55,389 nucleotides of DNA from Methylococcales bacterium (GCA_026399095.1 JAPLRP010000064.1:1-55389); one strand, 5' to 3'. Shown: positions 9,309 to 19,281, numbered from the stretch's first letter. The notes: generated by a model from the sequence alone, not told the origin. A program made the numbers and translations.

Positions 9309-9923
9309 GTGTTTGAGATAATAAAAAGCGGTGGCTGGATGATGTTACCCATCATTTTATGTTCAATTGGAGCAATGGCTATTATTGTCGAGCGTTTCTG
9401 GTCTTTACAAAGACATAAAATCTTACCGCCAGAGTTGGTTCCTCATGTATGGAAATTATCCCGTGAAAAAAAATTGGATAATACGGTTTTAAAGCGTTTA
9501 AAAATCAGTTCGCCTTTGGGTTATATTTTAGCGGCAGGACTAGCCAACAGGAATCATGGCAGAGATGTCATGAAAGAATGTATTGAAGAATCCGGTCGTA
9601 AGGTTGTACATGACTTAGAACGCTATCTTAATACTCTGGGGACTATTGCAACAATAGGTCCTTTATTGGGTTTATTAGGAACCGTGTTCGGAATGATTGA
9701 TATTTTTTCGTCATTAATGGCGCATGGTTCAGGTGATCCCAGTGTTTTGGCAGGCGGCATTTCTGTCGCATTGATTACGACAGCTGCTGGATTAACAGTG
9801 GGTATTCCTAGTTTGATTTTTCATCGTTATTTTGAAAGATTAGTCGATGAATATCTGGTGGACATGGAATCGGAAGCGCTAAAACTGATTGATATTTTAC
9901 ATGGCGACCGTGAGGTATCCTGA
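9309..9923 (+). CDS. exbB: ExbB/TolQ-family proton channel protein
   Basis: A 204-residue MotA/TolQ/ExbB protein that, with ExbD, uses the proton motive force to energise TonB or a similar partner. It has an N-terminal membrane helix (GGWMMLPIILCSIGAMAIIVERF), a cytoplasmic loop, and two further helices containing the conserved LGTIATIGPLLGLLGTVFGMI and ALITTAAGLTVGIPSL segments. GTG at 9309 is chosen because AGGA lies 6 bases before it and the first membrane helix follows directly. The stop overlaps the exbD start (TGATG). There is no tonB beside it; the cluster continues into LPS genes, which suggests an envelope role beyond iron uptake, though it could serve the receptor at 3519-5786. Confidence 0.9.
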   Translation: MFEIIKSGGWMMLPIILCSIGAMAIIVERFWSLQRHKILPPELVPHVWKLSREKKLDNTVLKRLKISSPLGYILAAGLANRNHGRDVMKECIEESGRKVVHDLERYLNTLGTIATIGPLLGLLGTVFGMIDIFSSLMAHGSGDPSVLAGGISVALITTAAGLTVGIPSLIFHRYFERLVDEYLVDMESEALKLIDILHGDREVS

Positions 9924-10360
9924 TGAAGTTTCGTCATAAAAAAAGAGATAAATTGGATATTACTTTAATATCTATGATTGATGTGCTGTTTGTGTTGCTA
10001 CTTTTTTTTATGGTATCAACAACGTTTAACCGTAATACACAAGTCAAAGTTTCTTTGCCCGAAGCGAATGGGGCAGAAGCAGAGCAGTCTCCAAAAATGG
10101 TTACTTTAACCATAACTGCAAACGGTGTGTATTTTTTAAAAGGTGAGGATGGTGTGTCTCATGAATTAGTCAACCAGCAACTTGAAACGCTAAAACAAGA
10201 ACTGCAAAAACTTGTGGAACATTCTAAGGATCAGCCTTTTATCATTAATGCTGACGGTAAAACGCCTCATCAATCCGTAATAACCGCTTTGGAAGCCGCT
10301 GGCGATGTCGGCTTTAATCATATTACGTTTGCAGCTTTACATTCAAAGTCCAAGCCATGA
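9923..10360 (+). CDS. exbD: ExbD/TolR-family protein
   Basis: 145 residues with one N-terminal membrane helix (ISMIDVLFVLLLFFMVSTTF) that carries the conserved functional Asp (MIDVLF), followed by a periplasmic domain ending in a NADGKTPHQSVITALEAAGDVGF segment typical of ExbD/TolR. It forms the proton channel complex with the ExbB-like protein encoded one base upstream. The stop overlaps lpxK by 4 bases (ATGA), so translation is coupled through the operon. Confidence 0.91.
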   Translation: MKFRHKKRDKLDITLISMIDVLFVLLLFFMVSTTFNRNTQVKVSLPEANGAEAEQSPKMVTLTITANGVYFLKGEDGVSHELVNQQLETLKQELQKLVEHSKDQPFIINADGKTPHQSVITALEAAGDVGFNHITFAALHSKSKP

Positions 10361-11349
10361 GAAAAACGCTGGCACGACGACTAACAGATATCTGGTATGA
10401 AGATGCTTTCCTTGGTGTATGGCTGATGCCGCTCGGTTTTTTATTCCGTGATGTAATCAGATTTAGAAAGTTTTTATATCGTTTAGGCGTATTAAAATCT
10501 TATACCTTGCCTGTTCCTGTTATTGTAGTCGGTAATATTACGGTAGGGGGTACAGGTAAAACGCCTTTAATAATTTGTTTGGCTGAGTTTCTTAAAGAAT
10601 CAGGATACAGACCAGGTATTATTAGTCGTGGCTACGGTGGTAAAGCAGCGTCTTGGCCGCAATGGGTTTCAGCTGAAAGTGATCCCAAGCTTGTTGGTGA
10701 CGAAGCTTTATTAATTGCCAAACAAACCGGCTGTCCAATGGTTGTTGGGCCTTTGCGGGTAGAGGCGGCAAAAGCATTGCTTAAGCAAGCAGATTGTAAT
10801 GTTATTTTATCTGATGATGGTTTACAACATTACGCTTTGAATAGAACGATTGAAATTGCTGTCATTGATGGAGAAAGACGTTTTGGTAACGGTTATTGTT
10901 TGCCTGCCGGCCCATTACGCGAACCAATCGAAAGATTACAAAGTGTTGATTTAGTTGTTGTGAACGGCCAAGAAGCAGAAGAGAATCAGTTTACTATGCA
11001 GCTTGTGGGTAATACCTTGATTAATCTAGTGACGGGCGAGCAAAAATCTTTAGACGAGCTTGAAGGTGTCGAATGTCATGCTTTGGCAGGGATTGGTAAC
11101 CCCGAGCGTTTTTTTGAGGTACTTACTTCGGCTGGCTTGATATTTAAAAGTCAGAGTTTCCCAGACCATTATCAGTTTCAAAATCATGATATTCAGTACA
11201 GTGATAACAAACCTGTATTAATGACTGAAAAAGATGCCGTAAAATGTAGTGCATTTGCAGGTATCAAGCATTGGTATCTTCCAGTAAAAGCAGTTCCCGA
11301 AACTGGTTTTACAGAACAATTATTAAACTTACTTAAGAGAAAAGCATGA
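10357..11349 (+). CDS. lpxK: Tetraacyldisaccharide 4'-kinase LpxK
   Basis: 330 residues. This membrane-associated kinase phosphorylates the 4' position of the lipid A disaccharide in the Raetz pathway. It shows the P-loop [12 protein letters not shown] (60-70), the downstream [11 protein letters not shown] motif and the PAGPLREP motif, all LpxK hallmarks, and an N-terminal hydrophobic anchor ([13 protein letters not shown]). It overlaps exbD before and ycaR after by 4 bases each. The usual neighbour msbA is absent here. Confidence 0.95.
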   Translation: MRKTLARRLTDIWYEDAFLGVWLMPLGFLFRDVIRFRKFLYRLGVLKSYTLPVPVIVVGNITVGGTGKTPLIICLAEFLKESGYRPGIISRGYGGKAASWPQWVSAESDPKLVGDEALLIAKQTGCPMVVGPLRVEAAKALLKQADCNVILSDDGLQHYALNRTIEIAVIDGERRFGNGYCLPAGPLREPIERLQSVDLVVVNGQEAEENQFTMQLVGNTLINLVTGEQKSLDELEGVECHALAGIGNPERFFEVLTSAGLIFKSQSFPDHYQFQNHDIQYSDNKPVLMTEKDAVKCSAFAGIKHWYLPVKAVPETGFTEQLLNLLKRKA

Positions 11350-11540
11350 TAGATAAAAAATTACTCGATATTTTGGCCTGTCCACTGTGTAAGAGTCCTT
11401 TACGTTATGACAAACTAAAAGATGAATTAATTTGTAGAGCCGATCGATTGGCATTTCCTGTTCGTGATGGTATTCCTGTTATGCTTGAAGACGAAGCCCG
11501 CACCCTAAGTAGTGAAGAAACCGACGCGCTATATAAATGA
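11346..11540 (+). CDS. ycaR: YcaR/Trm112-family small protein
   Basis: 64 residues. The protein opens [17 protein letters not shown], with a CxxC pair at 12 and 15 and a third cysteine in ELICRADRL, followed by [11 protein letters not shown], the typical UPF0434/Trm112-like signature. Related zinc-ribbon proteins act as partners of methyltransferases, but the role of the bacterial lpxK-kdsB-linked version is not established. It overlaps lpxK and kdsB by 4 bases on each side. Confidence 0.92.
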   Translation: MIDKKLLDILACPLCKSPLRYDKLKDELICRADRLAFPVRDGIPVMLEDEARTLSSEETDALYK

Positions 11541-12304
11541 GTTTAGCGTTTAAAGTTGTTATTCCTGCTCGCTATGCTTCAACCCGATTACCGGGTAAAC
11601 CCTTATTAACGATTGCCGGTAAACCGATGATTGCCCATGTCTGTGAGCGAGCTCAGGAAGCCGGTGCCGAAGAAATAATTGTCGCTACCGATGACGAAAG
11701 GATTTTTGATGCTGTTTATGCTTTAGGTATTAAAGCAGTTATGACTCGTCCTGATCATCAAAGTGGTACAGAAAGAATCAACGAGGTCGCTGAGGAATGT
11801 GGTTGGTCAGGTCACGATATCATTGTCAATTTGCAAGGTGATGAGCCACTCATTCCACCGGTAATTATTCGTGAGGTTGCGTCCGCTTTGGCTGGTCAGA
11901 AGCTAGCTGGCATAGCGACGCTAGCCGCTAAAATTATCGATGCGGAAGAAATTTTTAACCCCAATGCAGTCAAAGTAGTATTAAATAAAGAAGGGTATGC
12001 GCTTTATTTTAGTCGCGCACCTATCCCTTGGGAAAGAGATGCTTTTACTAACGGAGGCAAAAAGCCGTCTTCAGCTACACCTTATCTTCGGCACATTGGT
12101 CTCTATGCTTATACAGTTGATTTTTTAAATCGTTACTGTTGTTGGGAGCCATCACCACTTGAGTCAATCGAATCACTAGAACAACTTAGAATACTATGGC
12201 ATGGCGAAGCTGTTGTGGTAAAAGTTGTTGATAAAACACCTCAGGCAGGCGTAGATACACATGATGACTTAATGCGCGTAGAGCAAGTTTTGTCTTTAAG
12301 GTAA
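11537..12304 (+). CDS. kdsB: 3-deoxy-manno-octulosonate cytidylyltransferase (CMP-KDO synthetase)
   Basis: 255 residues. It activates KDO with CTP to give CMP-KDO, the donor for the LPS inner core. The N-terminal nucleotide-binding motif [15 protein letters not shown] (10-24) and the DNA/RNA-like phrase [13 protein letters not shown] are diagnostic, as is the later [11 protein letters not shown]-type segment (here [13 protein letters not shown]). It is the last gene of the coupled exbB-exbD-lpxK-ycaR-kdsB operon. Confidence 0.96.
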   Translation: MSLAFKVVIPARYASTRLPGKPLLTIAGKPMIAHVCERAQEAGAEEIIVATDDERIFDAVYALGIKAVMTRPDHQSGTERINEVAEECGWSGHDIIVNLQGDEPLIPPVIIREVASALAGQKLAGIATLAAKIIDAEEIFNPNAVKVVLNKEGYALYFSRAPIPWERDAFTNGGKKPSSATPYLRHIGLYAYTVDFLNRYCCWEPSPLESIESLEQLRILWHGEAVVVKVVDKTPQAGVDTHDDLMRVEQVLSLR

Positions 12305-12410
12305 CAAAGATCATTATATTAAGTCGTTAAATAATCGCTATTATTTGACAGAAAGTGGTAACACCAGTAATTTAGGCTGCTTTTTATAACTTCTCTTTTA
12401 TATCGGCTGT

Positions 12411-12429
12411 AAAAAACGTTACGTTTTTT
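12411..12429. terminator. AT-rich inverted repeat after kdsB, weak terminator candidate
   Basis: AAAAAACG (12411-12418) and CGTTTTTT (12422-12429) pair around a 3-base loop. The stem is mostly A-T and is flanked by T- and A-rich runs on both sides, so it could work weakly in either direction. It sits 106 bases after kdsB and 62 bases before alaC. Confidence 0.35.
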
Positions 12430-12491
12430 AAATAGTTGGCGAGAAGTCATTTTTTTATTTCACCCTTACTTGGGTTGCTCAAGAGCTTTTA

Positions 12492-13679
12492 ATGCAAGAA
12501 TTTCATAGAATAAGTCGTTTACCTCCTTACGTTTTTAACATTGTTAACGAGTTAAAGGCCAAAGCGCGTGCGGCAGGAGAAGATATTATTGATTTTGGCA
12601 TGGGTAATCCCGACCAACCTACGCCGCAACATATAGTTGATAAATTAATAGAGGCTGTCCAGCGTCCGGATACCCATCGCTATTCAGTGTCAAAAGGTAT
12701 TCCTCGTTTAAGAAAAGCAATCTGCAATTGGTATAAGACCCGATTTGATGTTGATCTGGATCCGGAAACAGAAGCCATTGTTACCATTGGGTCCAAAGAA
12801 GGTTTAGCGCATCTCGCATTAGCTACCTTGGGGCCTGGTGATGTTGTATTGGTTCCTAACCCTGCTTATCCGATTCATCCCTATGGAGTGGTAATTGCCG
12901 GTGCCGATTTAAGGCATGTACCCATGATTCCGGGTGGTGACTTTTTTGAAGAACTGCAAAAAGCAATTGTTGACTCATGGCCCAAGCCGAAAATGCTGAT
13001 TCTTAATTTCCCGGGAAATCCAACAACTCAATGTGTTGAGCTTGATTTCTTTGTAAAAATTATTGCCGTGGCCAAAGAGCATAATATCTGGGTGGTTCAG
13101 GATATTGCTTATGCGGATATTGTTTTTGATGGTTATAAGACACCTTCTATTCTTCAGGTTGAGGGCGCGAAAGATATTGCCGTCGAATTCTTTTCCATGT
13201 CCAAAAGCTACAATATGCCGGGCTGGCGGGTAGGTTTTATGTGTGGAAATAAAGAACTGGTTTCTGCGTTGGCAAGAATTAAATCTTATTTGGATTATGG
13301 AACTTTTGCACCGATTCAGATAGCAGCCATTGCTGCACTTGAAGGGCCGCAGGAATGTGTGGCAGAAATTGCCGAAATGTATAGAAAACGACGTGATGTT
13401 TTATGTGAGGGCTTAAATGCGGCTGGATGGCCTGTTGAAAAGCCAAAAGCGACGATGTTTGTCTGGGCGAAAATTCCAGAGGCCTATCAAGCAATGGGTT
13501 CATTAGAGTTTTCTAAAAAATTGCTATCAGAAGCTAAAGTAGCGGTTGCTCCCGGTGTTGGCTTTGGTAATTATGGTGATGATCACGTAAGATTTGGCTT
13601 AATTGAAAATGAACACAGGACCCGCCAAGCAGTTCGAGGCATTCGCCTTATGATGAAAAAAGACGGAATTAAACAGTAG
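12492..13679 (+). CDS. alaC: Alanine transaminase AlaC (PLP aminotransferase class I)
   Basis: 395 residues. It interconverts pyruvate and alanine with glutamate as amino donor. The fold-type I landmarks are visible: [11 protein letters not shown] near 35-45, NFPGNPTTQ at 172-180, the PLP lysine K238 in [16 protein letters not shown] and R246 in the same motif. The N-terminus ([15 protein letters not shown]) is characteristic of the AlaC/YfdZ group. It lies directly before hom and thrC, a common gene order that links it to the aspartate-family block. Confidence 0.9.
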   Translation: MQEFHRISRLPPYVFNIVNELKAKARAAGEDIIDFGMGNPDQPTPQHIVDKLIEAVQRPDTHRYSVSKGIPRLRKAICNWYKTRFDVDLDPETEAIVTIGSKEGLAHLALATLGPGDVVLVPNPAYPIHPYGVVIAGADLRHVPMIPGGDFFEELQKAIVDSWPKPKMLILNFPGNPTTQCVELDFFVKIIAVAKEHNIWVVQDIAYADIVFDGYKTPSILQVEGAKDIAVEFFSMSKSYNMPGWRVGFMCGNKELVSALARIKSYLDYGTFAPIQIAAIAALEGPQECVAEIAEMYRKRRDVLCEGLNAAGWPVEKPKATMFVWAKIPEAYQAMGSLEFSKKLLSEAKVAVAPGVGFGNYGDDHVRFGLIENEHRTRQAVRGIRLMMKKDGIKQ

Positions 13680-13754
13680 CCAAGTAAAACCTGAAAAGCG
13701 ATACAGTCGCTCTATTCAATTGGAACGTGAACGATTTTTTAACTGGAGCTTAAT

Positions 13755-15065
13755 TTGAAACCGGTAAAAGTAGGTATATTAGGGTTGGGTACTGTCGGTG
13801 GCGGTACCGTTAATGTTTTAAAGCGTAATGCAGCAGAAATTTCCAGACGTGCAGGCCGTGAGATTATTATCAAGCGTGCTTCAGCTAAGGATCTTAGTAA
13901 AATAAGGATTTGCGATACCCAGGGGATTATTTTAAGTAGTGATCCTATGGATATCATCAACGATCCCGAAATTGAAATTGTTCTGGAATTGATTGGTGGT
14001 GCCGGTACAGTCAAAGAAATGATTTTAAAAGCCATAGAAAACGGCAAGCATGTTGTTACAGCCAATAAATCATTAATTGCTTTACATGGTAATGAAATTT
14101 TTGCCAAAGCCAGTGAAAAAGGCGTGATTGTCGCTTTTGAAGCAGCTGTTGCAGGTGGTATTCCAATTATTAAAGCCATTCGTGAAGGTTTGAGCGGTAA
14201 TCATATTCAATGGCTGGCGGGCATTATCAATGGCACCGGTAATTTTATTTTGACTGAAATGCGTGATAAAGGGCGAGATTTTTATGATGTACTTGCAGAA
14301 GCTCAAGCACTAGGTTACGCCGAAGCAGATCCAACTTTTGATGTGGAAGGTATTGACGCAGGTCATAAATTAACCATCCTGGCCTCAATTGCTTTTGGCA
14401 TTCCTTTACAGTTTGATAAGGTTTATACCGAAGGCATTACCCAAATTACCCGTCTTGATGTTGAATATGCTGAACAATTGGGTTATCGCATTAAGCATTT
14501 AGGTATTGCCAGACAAACTTCCGAAGGCATTGAGTTAAGAGTTCATCCCACTTTAATACCCGAACGTAGATTAATTGCTAATGTCAATGGTGTTATGAAT
14601 GCTGTTTTGGTTAAAGGCGATGCCGTAGGTGCTACTCTTTATTATGGTGCAGGTGCCGGTGCAGAGCCTACGGCTTCTGCGGTTGTTGCTGATGTAATTG
14701 ATGTGGTTAGAGCCTTAACCAGTGATCCTGAAAACCGCGTGCCACATTTGGCTTTTCAGGCGGATTCATTAGCTGACATTCCGGTTTTAACCGCTGACCG
14801 CTTTAAAACATCCTATTATTTACGCCTTAATGCAGAAGACAAACCGGGCGTTTTAGCCGACGTTACCAGAATATTGGCAGATCACCATATCAGCATTGAA
14901 GCCATCATTCAGAAAGAACCTTTGCGTGATGAATCAGCTATCCCCATTATTTTGCTGACACAAATCACCTTGGAAAAAGAAATGAATGCCGCGATTGCTG
15001 AAATCGAAGCATTAAAAACCGTTACCGGAAAAGTCAACCGCATTCGCATGGAAACCTTGGGTTAA
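13755..15065 (+). CDS. hom: Homoserine dehydrogenase
   Basis: 436 residues. It reduces aspartate semialdehyde to homoserine with NAD(P)H. The Rossmann motif GILGLGTVGGG (7-17) starts the protein, the catalytic domain has NGTGNFILTEM and the AEADPTFDVEGIDAGHKL signature, and residues ~350-430 form an ACT domain (YYLRLNAEDKPGVLADVTRIL), which is the usual site of threonine feedback. The TTG start at 13755 is chosen because GGAG lies 6 bases upstream and the Rossmann strand begins at once. It is separate from aspartokinase (lysC at 41344), unlike the fused ThrA of enterobacteria. Confidence 0.96.
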   Translation: MKPVKVGILGLGTVGGGTVNVLKRNAAEISRRAGREIIIKRASAKDLSKIRICDTQGIILSSDPMDIINDPEIEIVLELIGGAGTVKEMILKAIENGKHVVTANKSLIALHGNEIFAKASEKGVIVAFEAAVAGGIPIIKAIREGLSGNHIQWLAGIINGTGNFILTEMRDKGRDFYDVLAEAQALGYAEADPTFDVEGIDAGHKLTILASIAFGIPLQFDKVYTEGITQITRLDVEYAEQLGYRIKHLGIARQTSEGIELRVHPTLIPERRLIANVNGVMNAVLVKGDAVGATLYYGAGAGAEPTASAVVADVIDVVRALTSDPENRVPHLAFQADSLADIPVLTADRFKTSYYLRLNAEDKPGVLADVTRILADHHISIEAIIQKEPLRDESAIPIILLTQITLEKEMNAAIAEIEALKTVTGKVNRIRMETLG

Positions 15066-15074
15066 ATAAACACT

Positions 15075-16154
15075 ATGACTAAACACAAACATTATACCGG
15101 CCTGATTGATCGTTATAGAGATCGCTTACCAGTTAGCGCAACAACTCGTATTATTAGCTTGAACGAAGGCAATACGCCGATGATTCAATTACAAAATATT
15201 CCACGAATGCTGGGTAAAGACGTTGATATTTATGTCAAGTTTGAAGGCTTAAATCCAACCGGATCGTTTAAAGATCGTGGTATGACGATGGCAGTGACCA
15301 AAGCGGTAGAAGAGGGCAGTCAAGCCATTATCTGCGCATCAACCGGTAACACCTCTGCTTCAGCTGCTGCCTACGCAGCGCGGGCAGGCATAAAAGCGTT
15401 TGTATTAATACCTGATGGTAAAATTGCATTGGGTAAATTGGCGCAAACATTAATGTATAACGCCACCATTATTCAGATTAACGGCAACTTTGATAAAGGC
15501 ATGGAGTTGGTTAAAGAAGTAGCCAATCATGCACCGGTTACGATCGTAAACTCAATCAATCCTTTCAGAATTGACGGCCAAAAAACAGCGGCTTTTGAAA
15601 TTGTTGATGATTTGGGTTTTGCGCCTGATTATCATTGCTTACCCGTGGGTAATGCCGGCAATATTACTGCATATTGGAAAGGTTATACAGAATATGCAAC
15701 AGACCGAGTTTGCGGTAATAGACCGGTTATGTGTGGTTATCAAGCAGCCGGTGCTGCGCCATTTGTGGCCGGTAAAATGATAGATAATCCCGAAACAGTG
15801 GCCACTGCAATTCGTATTGGTCATCCGCAATCTTGGGATTTTGCCTGGGCCGCTCAAAAAGAGTCAGGCGGCTGGTTTGATAAGTTTACGGATGAACAGA
15901 TTTTAGCGGCACAAAAAATGTTGTCTCAATACGAAGGTATATTTTGTGAGCCGGCATCAGCCGCTTCATTAGCCGGGGCTATGCAAGACATAGCGTCTTG
16001 CAAAATTCCTGAAGGCAGTAAGATTGTATGCACCTTAACCGGTAATGGTATTAAAGATCCTGAAATTGCCATGCAACAATGTGCTGATGCTAAACCGGTA
16101 ACGATTGATGCCAGTTTGGATGCGGTTAAGAGAGCCATTCTGGATTGTTTATAG
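15075..16154 (+). CDS. thrC: Threonine synthase
   Basis: 359 residues, the short PLP-dependent form. It converts O-phosphohomoserine to threonine. The PLP lysine is K66 in NPTGSFKDRGMT; the SxxNTSASAAAYAARAG segment binds substrate and the GNAGNITAYWKGY loop holds the cofactor phosphate. It starts 9 bases after hom and the transcript ends at a strong terminator, so hom-thrC is one unit. ThrB is not present in the window. Confidence 0.96.
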   Translation: MTKHKHYTGLIDRYRDRLPVSATTRIISLNEGNTPMIQLQNIPRMLGKDVDIYVKFEGLNPTGSFKDRGMTMAVTKAVEEGSQAIICASTGNTSASAAAYAARAGIKAFVLIPDGKIALGKLAQTLMYNATIIQINGNFDKGMELVKEVANHAPVTIVNSINPFRIDGQKTAAFEIVDDLGFAPDYHCLPVGNAGNITAYWKGYTEYATDRVCGNRPVMCGYQAAGAAPFVAGKMIDNPETVATAIRIGHPQSWDFAWAAQKESGGWFDKFTDEQILAAQKMLSQYEGIFCEPASAASLAGAMQDIASCKIPEGSKIVCTLTGNGIKDPEIAMQQCADAKPVTIDASLDAVKRAILDCL

Positions 16155-16230
16155 GAATGAATTGTTTTTATTGCCGTTATTACTTTTAAATTGTTACGGC
16201 TATTAAACTTTTTACAGTAATAAAATAACT

Positions 16231-16259
16231 AAAACCTCCTGATTTAGAGGAGGTTTTTT
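16231..16259 (+). terminator. Rho-independent terminator after thrC
   Basis: AAAACCTCCT (16231-16240) pairs with AGGAGGTTTT (16248-16257) around the loop GATTTAG, and the T-run continues to 16259. The stem has six G-C pairs. It lies 77 bases after thrC. Confidence 0.9.
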
Positions 16260-16488
16260 AAAATTTTAGTTTTAATTTAAATTCACTTTTATTAACTTCA
16301 AAATAACTTCGCTGTAAACGCCTATTATCAACACCTTATTTACAATTTATTGCCATGACTACGAATGGTTTAATCAATAAGTCCATGATAAAATACAATA
16401 TCTTTACATTGTCCATCGAATTCATTTTTTATCGATTGTTCGTTGTTAAAACAGAGTTATTTTTATAGTTTCCGAGAAATTAATTGTA
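16260..16488. other. Upstream region of the L,D-transpeptidase gene
   Basis: AT-rich DNA between the thrC terminator and the next start. No ORF, tRNA or strong repeat is visible. It presumably contains the promoter of the gene at 16489, but no clear hexamer pair can be assigned. Confidence 0.4.
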
Positions 16489-17733
16489 ATGAAATTGCGT
16501 ACCCTTGTTTGTTTTTTGTTTTTGCTCGCACTCACAGGCAATGTTTCTGCCACCGTTTATAATTTACCTGAAACAAAAGGAGATACGGTCGTTGCTGTTT
16601 CCACAGACGATACGGTATCAATTAAAGTAGACCATGACCAAACCTTATTGGATGTGGCTAGACGTTTTAATTTAGGGCAAACAGAAATAGTCACCTTAAA
16701 TCCAAAATTGGACCGCTGGTTGGTTAAAACAGGTGAAGTTGTTCGCTTACCCAACAGACGGATATTACCTGATAGTCCGCATGATGGTATTACCCTAAAT
16801 ATTGCAGAATATCGCATGTATTTTTATCCTGATAGCCAACCCGGCACTGTCAGATCTTACTCGCATGGGGTTGGTAGGCAAGATTGGCAAACACCGTTGG
16901 GTAAAACCAGTATTGCAAAAAAAGTTAAAGATCCTGCGTGGTATCCACCGGAATCCATTAGACGAGAACATGCAGCGAATGGTGATCCTCTACCAGCAAT
17001 TGTTCCTCCCGGCCCCCATAATCCCTTGGGCGCTTACGCGCTTTATCTTAATCTAAAAGGGGATTACAGAATTCATGGGACTGACATCGATAAAATTTTT
17101 GGCATCGGTATGCAAATTACCCATGGCTGTGTGCGCATGTACCCCGAAGACATCGAAGCCCTATATAATGGAGCCCCCGTTGGAACACCGGTCTATATTG
17201 TTAAACAACCCATTAAAGTTGGTTGGTTAAATAATACCCTTTATCTTGAAGCCCACCCTGATCTTGAAGGTGAAGAAAAAACACTTGATCAACGTTATGC
17301 AGCGGCTTTGGTGCTGATACAAAAAGCCAATAAAGGTGAATTGCCTGAGTTTGATCAAGTCGCATTAAATCAAGCGCTTAAAGATTTAGATGGTGTGCCG
17401 GTGCCCTTGTATGAAAGACTTCCGCCATTAGAAGATGAAATGCCTGCTATTGAACCAGAACTCATAGAAGAGCCAGTCGCTAAAATCAAAAAATCTGCAG
17501 TAGCACCTGCAACAAAAAAAGTAAAAGCTGCAGTAGATAGTAAAAAGAAAGAGCTTAAAACTGCAAAAAAATCCGACAAGAAAGAGGCTAAGGTAGCCGT
17601 TTCTCCGAGCAAAAAGCAGACTCAAGTTGTTGCCTCAAAAGATAAAAAGACAACGAGCAAAGTAACAACAACTAAAACTAAAACTAAAACTAAAGATCAG
17701 AGTTCTCCGAGTGGTTATTATCATGGGTCTTAG
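16489..17733 (+). CDS. LysM-containing L,D-transpeptidase (ErfK/YbiS/YcfS family)
   Basis: 414 residues, exported. The family forms 3-3 cross-links in peptidoglycan or attaches proteins to it. After a signal peptide (cleavage near VSA, residues 19-21) comes a LysM-like segment (DHDQTLLDVARRFNLG to VVRLPN, ~48-88), then a YkuD catalytic domain (~98-235) with HGTDI (196) and THGCVRMYP, putting the nucleophile at C214 and its His at 212. From ~300 the protein becomes a long Lys/Ala/Thr tail with little predicted structure; its end holds four ACTAAA repeats (17671-17694) coding for Thr-Lys. The basic tail is unusual for the family and may bind wall polymers or teichoic-like anions; that is inference. 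Confidence 0.9.
   Translation: MKLRTLVCFLFLLALTGNVSATVYNLPETKGDTVVAVSTDDTVSIKVDHDQTLLDVARRFNLGQTEIVTLNPKLDRWLVKTGEVVRLPNRRILPDSPHDGITLNIAEYRMYFYPDSQPGTVRSYSHGVGRQDWQTPLGKTSIAKKVKDPAWYPPESIRREHAANGDPLPAIVPPGPHNPLGAYALYLNLKGDYRIHGTDIDKIFGIGMQITHGCVRMYPEDIEALYNGAPVGTPVYIVKQPIKVGWLNNTLYLEAHPDLEGEEKTLDQRYAAALVLIQKANKGELPEFDQVALNQALKDLDGVPVPLYERLPPLEDEMPAIEPELIEEPVAKIKKSAVAPATKKVKAAVDSKKKELKTAKKSDKKEAKVAVSPSKKQTQVVASKDKKTTSKVTTTKTKTKTKDQSSPSGYYHGS
17671..17694 (+). repeat. Hexanucleotide repeat (ACTAAA)x4 in coding sequence
   Basis: Four exact tandem copies of ACTAAA encode four Thr-Lys pairs near the C-terminus of the L,D-transpeptidase. Changes in copy number would stay in frame and alter only tail length. 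Confidence 0.9.
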
Positions 17734-17766
17734 TCTCTTTATTGTTTGACCCAAAATATAACTATA

Positions 17767-18624
17767 TTAAGTCATAGCTTTTACAAACAAGGTCAATATA
17801 AAATCAGTTTCAATTTCCAAGCTTTCAAGATCATTGATTGTTTTTTGGACGTTTTCATTGGCTTGCCAAGCAAAAGGCGTCATCTGTAAAAGTGCCATTC
17901 TTTGCTCGGATTCTGGCACAATTTTGTAACTAATTCGTTGCGTGGTTAGTTGTTCAAATCCCTTGGGTACCAAAGATTCTGATGCATGTTCTTTTACCTC
18001 ATCATAAATATACTCTTTTAGTTGCCAAAGATGCCGAGGGCCGGGGGTGACTGTCAGTAAGTAGCCAGATGTTTTCAAGATGCGGTTTAGTTCTGCGTCA
18101 TCAGACGGTGCAAATAGCCTGACTACAAAATCAAAATACTCGTCCAAATAAGGTAAGCGGTTTGCGCTCGCAACAACAAACTTTGCGTTAACTTGTTTTT
18201 TAGCGGCTGCGGCAATAGCGAACTTGGCAATATCAATACCATGTAGGTTGATGTGTTCACTTTGCTTACAAAAGTGGGCAATTTTTCGACTGTAATAACC
18301 TTCGCCACAACCAAGATCCAGTAACTGTATATTCTTGTCGGGTGAATGATTAATATCAATCATCATCGCCACTGCTTGTGCCATCGGTTCGTAAAATCCA
18401 TGTTCAAGAAACAGTCTTCTGGCAACCATCATTTGTTTATTATCACCAGGTTCTTTTGAATGTTTAAATTGAACAGGGAACAAGTTTAGATAACCTTCTT
18501 TGGCCCGATCAAAGCTATGGAGATTAAGGCAGGAATAGGTTCTGCCTGATTGCTGCGAGACTAACGGCTCTGAACAAACGGGGCATACATAGGGGATATT
18601 GGGTTCTATTAATAAGGGTTGCAC
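17767..18624 (-). CDS. rlmA: 23S rRNA (guanine-N1)-methyltransferase RlmA
   Basis: 285 residues. It methylates N1 of G745 (E. coli numbering) in helix 35 of 23S rRNA. A zinc site is visible as C14, C17, C32 and H36 (YVCPVCSEPL and YSCLNLHSFD), followed by the family phrase AKEGYLNLFPVQFKHSKEPGDNKQMM. The SAM-binding motif LLDLGCGEGYYSRK is near 100-115. Converges on the L,D-transpeptidase gene with a 33-base gap. Confidence 0.92.
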   Translation of the reverse strand: MQPLLIEPNIPYVCPVCSEPLVSQQSGRTYSCLNLHSFDRAKEGYLNLFPVQFKHSKEPGDNKQMMVARRLFLEHGFYEPMAQAVAMMIDINHSPDKNIQLLDLGCGEGYYSRKIAHFCKQSEHINLHGIDIAKFAIAAAAKKQVNAKFVVASANRLPYLDEYFDFVVRLFAPSDDAELNRILKTSGYLLTVTPGPRHLWQLKEYIYDEVKEHASESLVPKGFEQLTTQRISYKIVPESEQRMALLQMTPFAWQANENVQKTINDLESLEIETDFILTLFVKAMT

Positions 18625-18687
18625 AGAAAATTATGACCGTGGTGGGTAATTAATGTGGCTATTCTAATCCATTTCACGAAATGACTT

Positions 18688-19281
18688 CTAATGGTTAGTT
18701 TTTTTATGAGTTGATCGTTTTAGCACATCCAACACTGAGCGTACATTGGACTCCGGTTCCGACAAAAGAATAGTAAGCAAAACTTCTTCAATAGCGGCCA
18801 GTATGCAAATAATAGCCGCAATTCGAAATGGCCAATTGGGACCGCCAAAAAACAAAATGTACAAAGATACCCCCATGGAAGCAGCCGCAAGTTTTACAGC
18901 CCAGGTATGGTAACTGGTAAAACACCCAAATTTCCAAAAGCCCACAAAAGCAGGAAACAAACAACTGGCGACAATCAAAGCGACATAAAACAATTCTCTC
19001 GCAAAAACATCGGGCCATAACCACCAACAACTGATAGCAATGGTTAAATAAATGATAACATCGGCCCAACTATCAAGCATGGCTCCGAATTGTGAAACTT
19101 GTCCCATCAAACGTGCTACAAAACCATCCAATAAATCCGTACAAAATGCAAACGCCAACACTATCATAAAAGTAATGCCATGATTGTGCCAGGCAAGCCA
19201 TAACAAAACAGGTGCAGCTACAAATCGGAAGCCGGTTAGTAAATTGGCTAAGTTTAGTTTGGATGTCTGATTATTATTCAT
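18688..19281 (-). CDS. CDP-alcohol phosphatidyltransferase family protein
   Basis: 197 residues, integral membrane. The family transfers a phosphatidyl group from CDP-diacylglycerol (or a related CDP-lipid) to an alcohol. The complete catalytic signature is present: DLLDGFVAR (D49, D52, G53, A56, R57), G66, D70 and D74, followed by several hydrophobic helices. Which alcohol is used cannot be read; the sequence is not obviously PgsA or PssA. It overlaps the upstream EEP-family gene by 4 bases, so the two are translationally coupled, and a CarS-like CTP transferase precedes both. Confidence 0.88.
   Translation of the reverse strand: MNNNQTSKLNLANLLTGFRFVAAPVLLWLAWHNHGITFMIVLAFAFCTDLLDGFVARLMGQVSQFGAMLDSWADVIIYLTIAISCWWLWPDVFARELFYVALIVASCLFPAFVGFWKFGCFTSYHTWAVKLAAASMGVSLYILFFGGPNWPFRIAAIICILAAIEEVLLTILLSEPESNVRSVLDVLKRSTHKKTNH

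Noticed and set aside
12411-12429. Strong terminator after kdsB
   Set aside because: The stem is almost entirely A-T with a 3-base loop; recorded only as a weak candidate.
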